Below, piece by piece: positions 1 through 6,604 of a stretch of DNA of 8,420 bases. Below the pieces are notes generated by a model that made no database searches, had not been told where the DNA came from, and was given only the letters and a program-made list of their open reading frames with translations. The stretch is from Fidelibacterota bacterium. GTDB lineage: Bacteria > Fidelibacterota > UBA2242 > JAFGTP01. The DNA lies in assembly GCA_029939785.1 (NCBI GenBank), contig JAOZSG010000147.1, positions 1 to 8,420 on the forward strand, read 5' to 3'. Position 1 is the first letter of the stretch. Each line of letters opens with the position of its first letter. The position numbers were made by a program, and so were the translations under genes.

Positions 1-709
1 CATCCCCTTTAGGAGCAATATCAGTACCTGACATATTTATAAGATTAAGAACTTTGGGGTTTGGTGCCTTTTTATCCCAACTTGTAATTGGTTGTGACAC
101 ATGTTTTATATCTTTTGGAAAAAGGTGATAAATATAATATCCAGTTCCATAAAAAGTTCTGCCATAAGCCAATCTGAAAGAGTTTTCAAATGAAACAGGA
201 CGCCACATCAAATCTGCACCTTTTGTTGTAGTCCATGTCCAGGTAAGCGGATGTGGAAATAATTCCTGAGGAATAAATTCTGTGTGTTTATATTTTATAT
301 TTGCATCTATCGGATCGTCTGTCGCCGTTTCCTTAACAATAAAATCATCACCATCTACTTCGTAATGCCAGGGACTTCCATGAAAATGATTGGTACGAAC
401 AAAGTATAGGATACCATTTCCTTTTACATCTAGAGTGACATTGAATGTATCAGATTCCTGATATAGAAAATGACTGGCATCAGCCCCACGATTGTTACCT
501 TCCCTATCGTAAGTACTTCTCATGTAAGCTCGCACACCAATACGCTGGTACGGTAATCTATCCCATTGCAAATAAGCATCTTCTCCAACAGGAATTACAG
601 GAGGTTTTGCTGATTGGATGAATTCACCATCAGTTATTTTAGTTTCCTGTGCAAACATTGCTGTTACACAAAGTGATAAAACTAATAATACTCTAATAGT
701 ACTTTTCAT
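1..709 (-). CDS. Secreted DUF2961 / GH172-like protein, N-terminal part (3' end beyond window)
   Basis: The reading frame opens at ATG 709-707 and stays open for 236 codons to the window edge, so the C-terminus is missing. The start is backed by an AAGGAG Shine-Dalgarno about 10 nt upstream. Residues 1-20 (MKSTIRVLLVLSLCVTAMFA) form a Sec signal peptide with a likely cut after Ala20, so the protein is exported. The mature part contains a segment like the conserved core of DUF2961 proteins: MRSTYDREGNN followed by a beta-rich stretch with GILYFVRTNHFHGSPWHYEVDG. Characterised DUF2961 proteins (GH172) act on alpha-D-fructofuranosides or D-arabinofuranosides, but most family members are uncharacterised, so the substrate here is unknown. 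It follows the sulfatase by 110 nt, a gap filled by a repeat hairpin, which suggests joint action on an external, possibly sulfated, glycan. The family call is from remembered motifs and not from a search. Confidence 0.7.
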   Translation of the reverse strand, partial: MKSTIRVLLVLSLCVTAMFAQETKITDGEFIQSAKPPVIPVGEDAYLQWDRLPYQRIGVRAYMRSTYDREGNNRGADASHFLYQESDTFNVTLDVKGNGILYFVRTNHFHGSPWHYEVDGDDFIVKETATDDPIDANIKYKHTEFIPQELFPHPLTWTWTTTKGADLMWRPVSFENSFRLAYGRTFYGTGYYIYHLFPKDIKHVSQPITSWDKKAPNPKVLNLINMSGTDIAPKGD

Positions 710-730
710 CTTTACTTCTCCTTCATTATT

Positions 731-790
731 GGATTAACAGGATTTATCGAATAACTATTTTATTATCCTGTTAATCATGTTAATCCTATC
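731..790 (-). repeat. Intergenic inverted repeat, copy 1
   Basis: This is one of four related copies in the window. On the plus strand GATTAACAGGAT (732-743) is perfectly complementary to ATCCTGTTAATC (765-776). Inside it AATAA (750-754) can pair with TTATT (760-764), giving a hairpin with a short loop. The second half of the right arm, TGTTAATCC (778-786), can instead pair with 731-739, so two pairing registers compete. A T-rich flank (791-812, TTTTTTCTTTCATTTTTC) is shared with copy 2. The repeat lies between the sulfatase stop and the Shine-Dalgarno of the DUF2961 gene and would be part of the operon mRNA. Confidence 0.85.
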
Positions 791-819
791 TAAATTTTTT
801 CTTTCATTTTTCTTATTTT

Positions 820-2223
820 TCATTTCTTTCCTATTGAGTTTTCAATTCTTTTAAATGCATCCGATAATTCTTTAACTTTCTCCGGATATACATCTGCAAG
901 ATTATTCCGTTCTCCAATATCCGAATCCAAATTGTATAATTCCTTTCCGTTAAATAATTTCCACTTCCCGCTTCGGATAGCTGTCTGCTTTTTAAATTTC
1001 CAAAACAGTTCTCTCTCAATATCAGCATCATCAAATAATACACTACTGATATCAATTCCATCCATAGCAACAACATCTTTAGGAATTTTGCTATTTGTTA
1101 TTTTGCAAATAGTTGGGAATAGATCAATATTGCATAAAGGCTGTTTTCTAATCTGTCCGGCTTCAATTCTATCTTTCCAGGAGAGCATTGCAGCAACCCG
1201 AATTCCACCCTCTTCAAGAATTCCCTTTTCACCTTTTAAAGGACCATTACTACCATTTATTTTAAATCCTTTTACATATCCACCATTATCCGAAATAAAC
1301 CAGATCATTGTATTATCGTAAAGATTGCTCTGTTTTAATTTTTCTGTAAAATTTCCAACACAACTATCGAGATATGAAACCATTGCAGCGTAATAACGCT
1401 TCCCAAAATCTTCAATATCATTAAATCTATTTAGATAATCCTCAGGAACCTGAAGTGTATTTGCAAGTTCATGATTGTTAAGTTCATATTTATTAAGAAC
1501 CAGAGTACCAGGTGGCAAATCATTTGCATCACTTTTCCCGAAGTGTGGTGCATTATAAGATAAATAAAGAAAAAACGGTTGTTTTGAATTTTCCCTCTCC
1601 TCAATGTAGTTTATAGCATGATTGGTTAGCAAATCAGTGGCGTATCCATTTTCCTTCTTCTTTTTGTTATTGATATACCAACCCTCATTATCCAATCCAC
1701 CGTAACCATGATTAAAATAGTCAATACATCCGTGTGTATGACCTGTAAAGAGATCAAATCCATGATTTTCCGGCAAATACTCTTTTTCTGCTAATCCCAA
1801 ATGCCACTTACCGATTAATGCGGTGTGATATCCTTTTTCCTGCAGAACTTCAGCAATAGTTGTTTCGCTCTCGTCCAAATGTCCGGTATCATAGGGAAAC
1901 AGCACACCATCAAGTCCATGCATAGAACGATTTGGATAGTTGCCTGTAAGCAAACTATATCGTGATGGTGTACAAACAGGACCTCCCACATAAAAATCTG
2001 TAAACCTTATCCCATCCCCGGCAATCTTATCAATATTCGGAGTTGGAATATCTCCACCGTAACAACTTAAATCGCCATAGCCCAAATCATCAACATAGAT
2101 AACAATAATGTTTGGTCTTTTTTTATCATTTCTTTTAGGTTTACTATAAACCAAATTCGGTAGTGTCAAAAAACCGGCTGCTGTTGCTGCTACTGTTTTA
2201 TTGATGAATTGACGTCTATTCAT
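820..2223 (-). CDS. Tat-exported S1-family sulfatase (arylsulfatase type)
   Basis: This 467-residue protein, normal for the family, hydrolyses sulfate esters. The sulfatase signature is present: C84-T-P-S-R88 is the Cys-type site that a maturase (FGE or the radical SAM anSME) converts to formylglycine. Other conserved pieces are the metal-binding VDD (44-46) in an N-terminal NIIVIYVDDLGYGD strand, GKWHLG (138-143, Lys139/His141), APHFG (225-229), SDNGG (311-315, Asp312/Asn313) and PLKGEKG near 328-334 followed by EGGIRVA. The N-terminus MNRRQFINKTVAATAAGFL is a twin-arginine signal, so the enzyme should leave the cytoplasm folded. There is no lipobox. The ATG is set by AGGAGA 8 nt upstream. 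It follows the dehydrogenase after a 202-nt repeat-bearing gap and precedes a DUF2961 protein, so a sulfated glycan or glycoside is the likely target. No maturase gene is in the window. The sulfatase subfamily and exact substrate cannot be told by eye. Confidence 0.95.
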   Translation of the reverse strand: MNRRQFINKTVAATAAGFLTLPNLVYSKPKRNDKKRPNIIVIYVDDLGYGDLSCYGGDIPTPNIDKIAGDGIRFTDFYVGGPVCTPSRYSLLTGNYPNRSMHGLDGVLFPYDTGHLDESETTIAEVLQEKGYHTALIGKWHLGLAEKEYLPENHGFDLFTGHTHGCIDYFNHGYGGLDNEGWYINNKKKKENGYATDLLTNHAINYIEERENSKQPFFLYLSYNAPHFGKSDANDLPPGTLVLNKYELNNHELANTLQVPEDYLNRFNDIEDFGKRYYAAMVSYLDSCVGNFTEKLKQSNLYDNTMIWFISDNGGYVKGFKINGSNGPLKGEKGILEEGGIRVAAMLSWKDRIEAGQIRKQPLCNIDLFPTICKITNSKIPKDVVAMDGIDISSVLFDDADIERELFWKFKKQTAIRSGKWKLFNGKELYNLDSDIGERNNLADVYPEKVKELSDAFKRIENSIGKK

Positions 2224-2239
2224 TTTTAATTCTCCTATT

Positions 2240-2298
2240 TAGACAGTATTTATCAGATAACCATTTTATTATCCTGTTCATCATGTTAATCCTGTCTA
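2240..2298 (-). repeat. Intergenic inverted repeat, copy 2
   Basis: The outer arms TAGACAG (2240-2246) and CTGTCTA (2292-2298) are perfect complements. An inner stem GATAA (2256-2260) / TTATC (2269-2273) closes an 8-nt loop. The right arm reads ATCCTGTTCATCATGTTAAT, one base different from copies 1 and 3. The T-rich flank at 2299-2318 matches that of copy 1. A short echo, CTGTCTAAT, recurs at 2325-2333. The repeat ends only 16 nt before the sulfatase ATG and immediately precedes its Shine-Dalgarno. Confidence 0.85.
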
Positions 2299-2425
2299 AT
2301 TTTTTCTTTCATTTTTCGTAAACTCTGTCTAATGGAGCCTGCTTATAAGTCCGGCATTTGATGGATCGAAAGGTGATTTCGAAGTAATAACGATTCAAAC
2401 TTTCAAACTACTTTTTGCGGTTTCA
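2299..2425. other. Remainder of the dehydrogenase-sulfatase gap
   Basis: These 127 nt between the dehydrogenase stop and repeat copy 2 carry no reading frame that looks like a gene and no minus-strand terminator that I can see. They begin with the T-rich flank of the repeat. No clear promoter is visible, so whether the sulfatase is transcribed on its own is open. Confidence 0.5.
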
Positions 2426-3700
2426 TCAAAAGTCCGCATTTTTTATAATGGAGATATCACCTGTTTTAGCAGCTTCCAGCACTGGTTTCATATATTCATC
2501 AACTGTTTCAGCAGAAAGGGCAACGGGCATATTTTGTAATTTCATCTTAAGTTGAGGATTCTTTGCAGCGTTTAATGCACGTTCGATATGTTTTTGTGAG
2601 AATCCTTCAATTTCATTTAAGGTTGTAGGAAATCCAATTTTAATAGCGAGATTAAACATTGCCTGAGCGACACCTTCACCAAGTTCTCTGCCCCTCAAGT
2701 TCTTTAAATCAACTTTAGCATATCCTGCTTCCTGAAAAATTTCGCCGACCATATATAATGGTGATTCAATCTTTGGAGCAAAAAACACAGTATAATAAGG
2801 ATTCATTAAAGCACAGGCACGACCATGACTAAGGACATCCACCAGAGAAAAACTTGTCAGATGACCGCCATTGGTTCCACCCAGCATAATAGCATAACCA
2901 CCCAAATCAGTAGCAAGGCAGATAGCTTTTCTTGCCTCTTCGTCTTTTGGATTATTTATAACGCGTGGCAGATATTCTACGACCAATTTGATGCAAACAG
3001 AAGCAACCTGCTCTATTTTTTCATATCCTGGTTTTCCAGCCGCACCATATAAAACTTCCAATGAATGAGCAAGACCGTCCAATCCACCATCAAGAGTTAA
3101 ACTCTCCGGAGATGTATATGTAACCTGAAAATCAAAAACAGGACGTACAGGTACAATAGCCTCATCTACAATCAATTTTTTTTGTCCGGTTGAAATATCA
3201 GTAATATTAGAATACTTTGTAAGATGTGCTGCTGAACTGGCAGCAGTCTGAATTGCTACATGAGGTATTAAAGAACGATTTGATTTTTTTAACGCTTCAG
3301 ATACCAATCCCATACCAAAATAATCATTTACTCCACCTCCAAGTATTCTCACAACATTGGCAGCTTTTACTGCATCAATCGTACTACCACCTCCAAAACT
3401 GATAAGTACATCAGGATTCATATTTTTGAGATCATCTATAATACGATCCAAATCTTCTATTGGAGCATTTGGTCTGGCACCCGCACATTCGCCTATAAGG
3501 TTTACACCACTATTTTTTAATGACTGACGAATTATTTCTACATACTTTTCACTCCCGGGAAAACTATCAAATACAAAAACAGCATTTTTCCCCTCTGACG
3601 CAACAACTTCCCCAACATCTTTTAAAATGTTATCTCCAAATAAATAAGAGTCACCTTTAAACTCATTTAATAATGTATATGCTTTTTTAAAATCTTTCAC
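2426..3700 (-). CDS. Iron-containing (group III) alcohol dehydrogenase, divergent subfamily
   Basis: This 424-residue NAD(P)-dependent, metal-dependent dehydrogenase probably reduces an aldehyde or ketone, or oxidises an alcohol. An N-terminal nucleotide-binding half carries the family motif GGGSTIDAVKAAN (103-115). The C-terminal helical half carries the metal ligands: Asp208 and His212 in LDGLAHSLE, then His280 and His292 in GGHLTSFSLVDVLSHG. All four usual ligands are there, but the last two are 12 residues apart where E. coli FucO has 14, and the extra active-site His of FucO (His267) has no counterpart. No signal peptide is present, so it acts in the cytoplasm. The start is GTG with AAGGAGA ideally placed, 11 nt after the epimerase stop, so the two are surely co-transcribed. 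In context it could dispose of a short aldehyde or ketose released by the transketolase. The substrate is unknown. Confidence 0.92.
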   Translation of the reverse strand: MKDFKKAYTLLNEFKGDSYLFGDNILKDVGEVVASEGKNAVFVFDSFPGSEKYVEIIRQSLKNSGVNLIGECAGARPNAPIEDLDRIIDDLKNMNPDVLISFGGGSTIDAVKAANVVRILGGGVNDYFGMGLVSEALKKSNRSLIPHVAIQTAASSAAHLTKYSNITDISTGQKKLIVDEAIVPVRPVFDFQVTYTSPESLTLDGGLDGLAHSLEVLYGAAGKPGYEKIEQVASVCIKLVVEYLPRVINNPKDEEARKAICLATDLGGYAIMLGGTNGGHLTSFSLVDVLSHGRACALMNPYYTVFFAPKIESPLYMVGEIFQEAGYAKVDLKNLRGRELGEGVAQAMFNLAIKIGFPTTLNEIEGFSQKHIERALNAAKNPQLKMKLQNMPVALSAETVDEYMKPVLEAAKTGDISIIKNADF

Positions 3701-3704
3701 AATA

Positions 3705-3711
3705 TCTCCTT
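3705..3711 (-). promoter_or_regulatory. Shine-Dalgarno that fixes the GTG start of the dehydrogenase
   Basis: AAGGAGA sits 4-5 nt before the GTG at 3700-3698, directly next to the epimerase stop codon. No in-frame ATG lies close by, so the GTG is the supported start. Confidence 0.8.
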
Positions 3712-4524
3712 TTAATTATTTTTTATCATTGGAATTAAATATTCTGCTGCTTGTCTTGCCGCAGTTTCCGGATCAGGCTTGGGCAATATTTCCACAGAAA
3801 CCCAGCCATTATAATTTACACTGGTCAGATTTGTCATGATATCTTCAAAATCAGTATGCCCCTGACCTGGTGCAAGACGATTTGAATCAGCAAAATGTAT
3901 ATATGCGATATAATCAATATATTTTGCCAATTCTCCACCTATAGTCTTATCTTCAATATTCATGTGAAATACATCAGGCATAAGCTTCATGTTTGGCATG
4001 TCCACTTTTTTCATCAAATCAACACCTTGTTCGATACTATTAATGAAATCAATTTCATAGCGATTAACCGGCTCAAGAATCAGTTGAACATTTTTTGGTA
4101 ACGCATATTCACAAAGATCCCGTGCCATATCTATAAAAAACTGCTCAGCCTTTTGAGGATTTTGATTACCAATCTGACCACGAACTCTGCCAATATTTAC
4201 CATTTGACCAAAATCAACAGCAAGATCAATGAAATCCCTAAATATCTGACGGATTTGTTTCCGTTTTTCCAAATTAGATTCGGTAAACATCAACCCGGAT
4301 TCTGCAAACACCTGACCTGTAGAAATGCATGAAACCTGCATATTTGATTCTTTCAGCCACTGATTCAATTGAGTTGGATTAACTTCCTGTGCATTTTTCA
4401 ATGCTAATTCAACACCATCATATCCTAATTTCGCAGCTTTTTTTATTGATTCTTTTATACCACGAAATACTACAAAAGCACTAAATAAAGCATTTTTATC
4501 AGCGATAGCAACGGATAATTTCAT
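3712..4524 (-). CDS. Xylose-isomerase-like TIM-barrel sugar epimerase/isomerase
   Basis: This cytoplasmic protein of 270 residues has the size of single-domain xylose-isomerase-like TIM barrels that interconvert keto sugars or keto sugar acids with a divalent metal. The four expected metal ligands are visible on successive strands: Glu151 (LILEPVNRYE), Asp184 (MPDVFHMN), His210 (IHFADSNR) and Glu245 (WVSVEILP). GQGHTDF (221-226) is the usual loop near the substrate. From memory, the pattern of EPxNRYExDFINxI, DxFHMNIE, HxADSNRxAPGxGHxDF and VSVExLP closely follows Thermotoga maritima TM0416 (IolO, 5-keto-L-gluconate epimerase), which makes a keto sugar acid or ketose substrate plausible. The ATG has GAGGAG about 6 nt upstream. 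It is 11 nt from the dehydrogenase and separated from the transketolase by a 197-nt gap with two repeats. The exact reaction is not established. Confidence 0.9.
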   Translation of the reverse strand: MKLSVAIADKNALFSAFVVFRGIKESIKKAAKLGYDGVELALKNAQEVNPTQLNQWLKESNMQVSCISTGQVFAESGLMFTESNLEKRKQIRQIFRDFIDLAVDFGQMVNIGRVRGQIGNQNPQKAEQFFIDMARDLCEYALPKNVQLILEPVNRYEIDFINSIEQGVDLMKKVDMPNMKLMPDVFHMNIEDKTIGGELAKYIDYIAYIHFADSNRLAPGQGHTDFEDIMTNLTSVNYNGWVSVEILPKPDPETAARQAAEYLIPMIKNN

Positions 4525-4548
4525 TCTGTCTCCTCTAATTTTACTATC

Positions 4549-4606
4549 AGACAGGATTTACTGGATAAATATTTTTTTTATCCTGTTAATCATGTTAATC
4601 CTGTCT
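4549..4606 (-). repeat. Intergenic inverted repeat, copy 3
   Basis: This is the best-formed copy. AGACAGGATT (4549-4558) pairs perfectly with AATCCTGTCT (4597-4606), and an inner stem GGATAAA (4563-4569) / TTTATCC (4577-4583) closes a 7-nt loop. It lies just upstream of the epimerase Shine-Dalgarno and has a T-rich flank on the distal side, as in copies 1 and 2. Confidence 0.88.
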
Positions 4607-4652
4607 ATATATTTTCTTTTTTTCATTAGACTTTTGACACTATCTCAGAATT

Positions 4653-4711
4653 GACATGATTTAGGGATTATTTTAAATTAGTTCTATCCTGTTAATCCAG
4701 TTAATCCTGTC
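4653..4711 (-). repeat. Intergenic inverted repeat, copy 4 (degraded left arm)
   Basis: The right half ATCCTGTTAATCCAGTTAAT (4687-4706), continuing CCTGTC, is clear. The left half GACATGATTTAGGGAT (4653-4668) is recognisable against copy 3 but has changes. The centre has CCAG in place of the CATG of the other copies. ATTAGAC (4625-4631) could also pair with GTCTAAT (4709-4715). It starts right after the transketolase C-half stop codon, so this gap carries two copies in tandem. Confidence 0.7.
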
Positions 4712-4721
4712 TAATATTTTT

Positions 4722-5660
4722 TTATTTTTCCATAGAATTTTTTACCCTATCAACAATCGCATTTACAGAAATACCATATTTTGCCATTAATTCCGGATAA
4801 GGACCGGACTCTGCAAAAACATCTTCAATACCGATATAATCCATCTTAACCGGACAATGTTTCCCAAGTGCTTCAGCAATTGCTCCTCCAAGCCCACCAA
4901 TAACGGAATGTTCTTCTATAGTTAGGATTTTTCCGGTTTTCGAGACTGATGTAATCAAAGAATCAATATCCAATGGTTTCAATGTAGATACCTGGAGCAG
5001 ATCAACAGATACACCTAATTTCATCAATTTTTCTGTGGCTTCTATCGCCATAAATGTTGGTATTCCACAAACCGCCATTGTAATATCACTGCCATTTGAT
5101 AATTTACGATTTTTACTAATTTCCATAAGTGGCTGTTTTTCAAAAAGTATCGGTGACGGATTGCGACTTAACCGTATATATGTCGGACCATTATTTTCCA
5201 GAGCTATTTCCAAAGCAGTTTGAACTTCTGTCGGATCACCGGGAACAAGAACAGTCATATTTGGCATAGCTCTCATTATGGCTAAATCAGTAACTGATTG
5301 ATGACTTGCACCATCAAATGAGTCAGATAATCCGGCATATCCACCAACAAAAATTACAGGCAGATTGTTATAACAAACAACATTTCGGATTTGATCAGTG
5401 CATTTTAAAGCAAGAAAAATAGCGAATGTACTTACAATAGGTCGTAATCCACAGGTAGCCAAACCACCCGCAATATCCACCATATTTGCCTCAGCAACAC
5501 CTACATTGAGGAATCTTTCGGGTTTAATTTTTCCAAATTCGATAGTTTTAGTACTGGAAGAAACATCAGCATCCAAAACAACCATTTTATCATATTTATC
5601 CGCAAGGTTTACCAGAGCCTGACCAAAAGCATCACGCATTGCAATAGATTGATTTGTCAT
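4722..5660 (-). CDS. Transketolase, C-terminal half (pyrimidine-binding and C-terminal domains)
   Basis: This 312-residue protein is the second subunit of a split thiamine-diphosphate transketolase. The Pyr domain holds the catalytic-type Glu57 in NVGVAEANMVDIAGGLA, a STFAIF segment (77-82) and the GASHQS loop (His120) followed by MPNMTVLVPGDP (132-142). The transketolase C-terminal domain follows from about residue 185 and ends in IGIEDVFAESGPYPELMAKYG. It must pair with the N-terminal half encoded just upstream to form the active site, moving two-carbon ketol units between sugars. The genes overlap by four bases (ATGA), and GGAGGT (5667-5672) inside the upstream gene drives its start, which points to coupled translation in equal amounts. 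A DXS-like or acetoin-type function is less likely, given the length and split layout. The donor sugar is not evident. Confidence 0.94.
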   Translation of the reverse strand: MTNQSIAMRDAFGQALVNLADKYDKMVVLDADVSSSTKTIEFGKIKPERFLNVGVAEANMVDIAGGLATCGLRPIVSTFAIFLALKCTDQIRNVVCYNNLPVIFVGGYAGLSDSFDGASHQSVTDLAIMRAMPNMTVLVPGDPTEVQTALEIALENNGPTYIRLSRNPSPILFEKQPLMEISKNRKLSNGSDITMAVCGIPTFMAIEATEKLMKLGVSVDLLQVSTLKPLDIDSLITSVSKTGKILTIEEHSVIGGLGGAIAEALGKHCPVKMDYIGIEDVFAESGPYPELMAKYGISVNAIVDRVKNSMEK

Positions 5661-6565
5661 GATTGCACCTCCAGATCTTTTAATGTTTTCAATAATTCCG
5701 GACGTCCTTTGGCATAATTGTCTTCATCAATAGGTGCACCGTGCCATTTATGATTATCTTCCATAAAAGATACACCTTTCCCTTTGTGAGTTTTATATAT
5801 TACTGCCAGTGGCCAATCAGTTTGTTTTTGCATCCACTCCCATGATTGTATAATGTCTGAGACCATATTCCCATCATATACTTTAGGAGCAACTGTCCAG
5901 TTAAATGCTTTTAATTTTTCAGGTAAAGGATCCAAAGGCATAATTTCATCACTATTTCCATCTAATTGAACTTTATTATAGTCGATCATTAAAACCAGAC
6001 GTTCCGGTTTGAATTTCGCTGCTGCCATAATGGCTTCCCAGGTTTGTCCTTCATTTAGACAGCCATCGCCAAGCAACACAAAACTCCAAAATTTCTTTTT
6101 CAAAAGTTGAGCACTTAATGCCATACCTAAAGTAACTGATAATCCATGACCAAGAGCACCTGTTGACATTTCAACCCCTGGAGTTTTGTTCATACATGGA
6201 TGACCTTGCAATCTGCTATTCAAAGTTCGAAACGTGCTTAATTCACTTTGCGGAAAATATCCACGATTGGATAATACCGTATATAACATTGTGGAAGCAT
6301 GTCCTTTGCTTAAAACAAAACGATCTCTCTCTGCCCATTCTGGTTCATTGGGTCGAACTTTCATAATATGAAAATATAAAGTTGTTATCAATTCTGCCGC
6401 AGAGGCTGCACCTCCCCAATGACCTGTTCCCTTTTCATGCAATATATCAAAAACATCAATTCTACATTGCTGTGCCAGATATTGTAAAAGTGCTGCTTTT
6501 TTGGAAAGATTTGTTTCTTTTAACAACTTTTGAGAATCAATTCTTTTAATTTCTGTTTTTACCAT
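5657..6565 (-). CDS. Transketolase, N-terminal half (diphosphate-binding domain)
   Basis: This 302-residue subunit binds the diphosphate end of thiamine diphosphate. The ThDP motif runs from GDG (166-168) through NEGQTWEAIMAAAKF to Asn197 in IDYN, with the spacing usual for transketolases. Histidines typical of the active site appear in GTGHWGG (His49), SKGHAS (His89), QGHP (His122) and LGHG (His140). GHWGG replaces the more common GHIGG. It is about half the length of a full transketolase, and its partner begins in its stop codon. It follows the symporter after 39 nt, with a modest AAAGG ribosome site 9 nt before ATG, so it is likely in the same transcript. Split transketolases of this kind often serve dedicated sugar pathways rather than the general pentose-phosphate cycle. 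Examples from the literature are the apulose-4-phosphate and sulfo-transketolase routes. Which applies here, if either, cannot be said. Confidence 0.94.
   Translation of the reverse strand: MVKTEIKRIDSQKLLKETNLSKKAALLQYLAQQCRIDVFDILHEKGTGHWGGAASAAELITTLYFHIMKVRPNEPEWAERDRFVLSKGHASTMLYTVLSNRGYFPQSELSTFRTLNSRLQGHPCMNKTPGVEMSTGALGHGLSVTLGMALSAQLLKKKFWSFVLLGDGCLNEGQTWEAIMAAAKFKPERLVLMIDYNKVQLDGNSDEIMPLDPLPEKLKAFNWTVAPKVYDGNMVSDIIQSWEWMQKQTDWPLAVIYKTHKGKGVSFMEDNHKWHGAPIDEDNYAKGRPELLKTLKDLEVQS
5667..5672 (-). promoter_or_regulatory. Strong Shine-Dalgarno inside transketolase N-half for the C-half
   Basis: GGAGGT lies 6 nt before the ATG of the C-half, within the last codons of the N-half. Together with the ATGA overlap it supports translational coupling of the two subunits. 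Confidence 0.8.
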
Positions 6566-6604
6566 ATTTTGTGACCTTTTATTTTTATATTTGATTATTC
6601 CAAT

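Noticed and set aside
932..1321. Open frame of 129 codons on the plus strand.
   Set aside because: It lies antisense inside the sulfatase, whose conserved motifs prove the other strand. The translated product has no recognisable domain.
2270..2318. Short minus-strand frame MKEKIRQD starting in the flank of repeat copy 2, and a similar one in copy 1.
   Set aside because: It stops after eight codons (five in copy 1), lies wholly in the repeat and has no Shine-Dalgarno. It is a by-product of the repeat and not a gene.
2416..2444. TGCGG/CCGCA hairpin followed by six T on the plus strand, looking like a rho-independent terminator.
   Set aside because: The T-run is on the wrong side for the minus-strand operon, the stem is only 5 bp with a 13-nt loop, part of it is dehydrogenase coding sequence, and no plus-strand gene leads into it.
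731..4711. Repeat copies as a CRISPR array.
   Set aside because: They are spread over 4 kb between different genes, are imperfect, lack regular spacers, and no cas gene is present.
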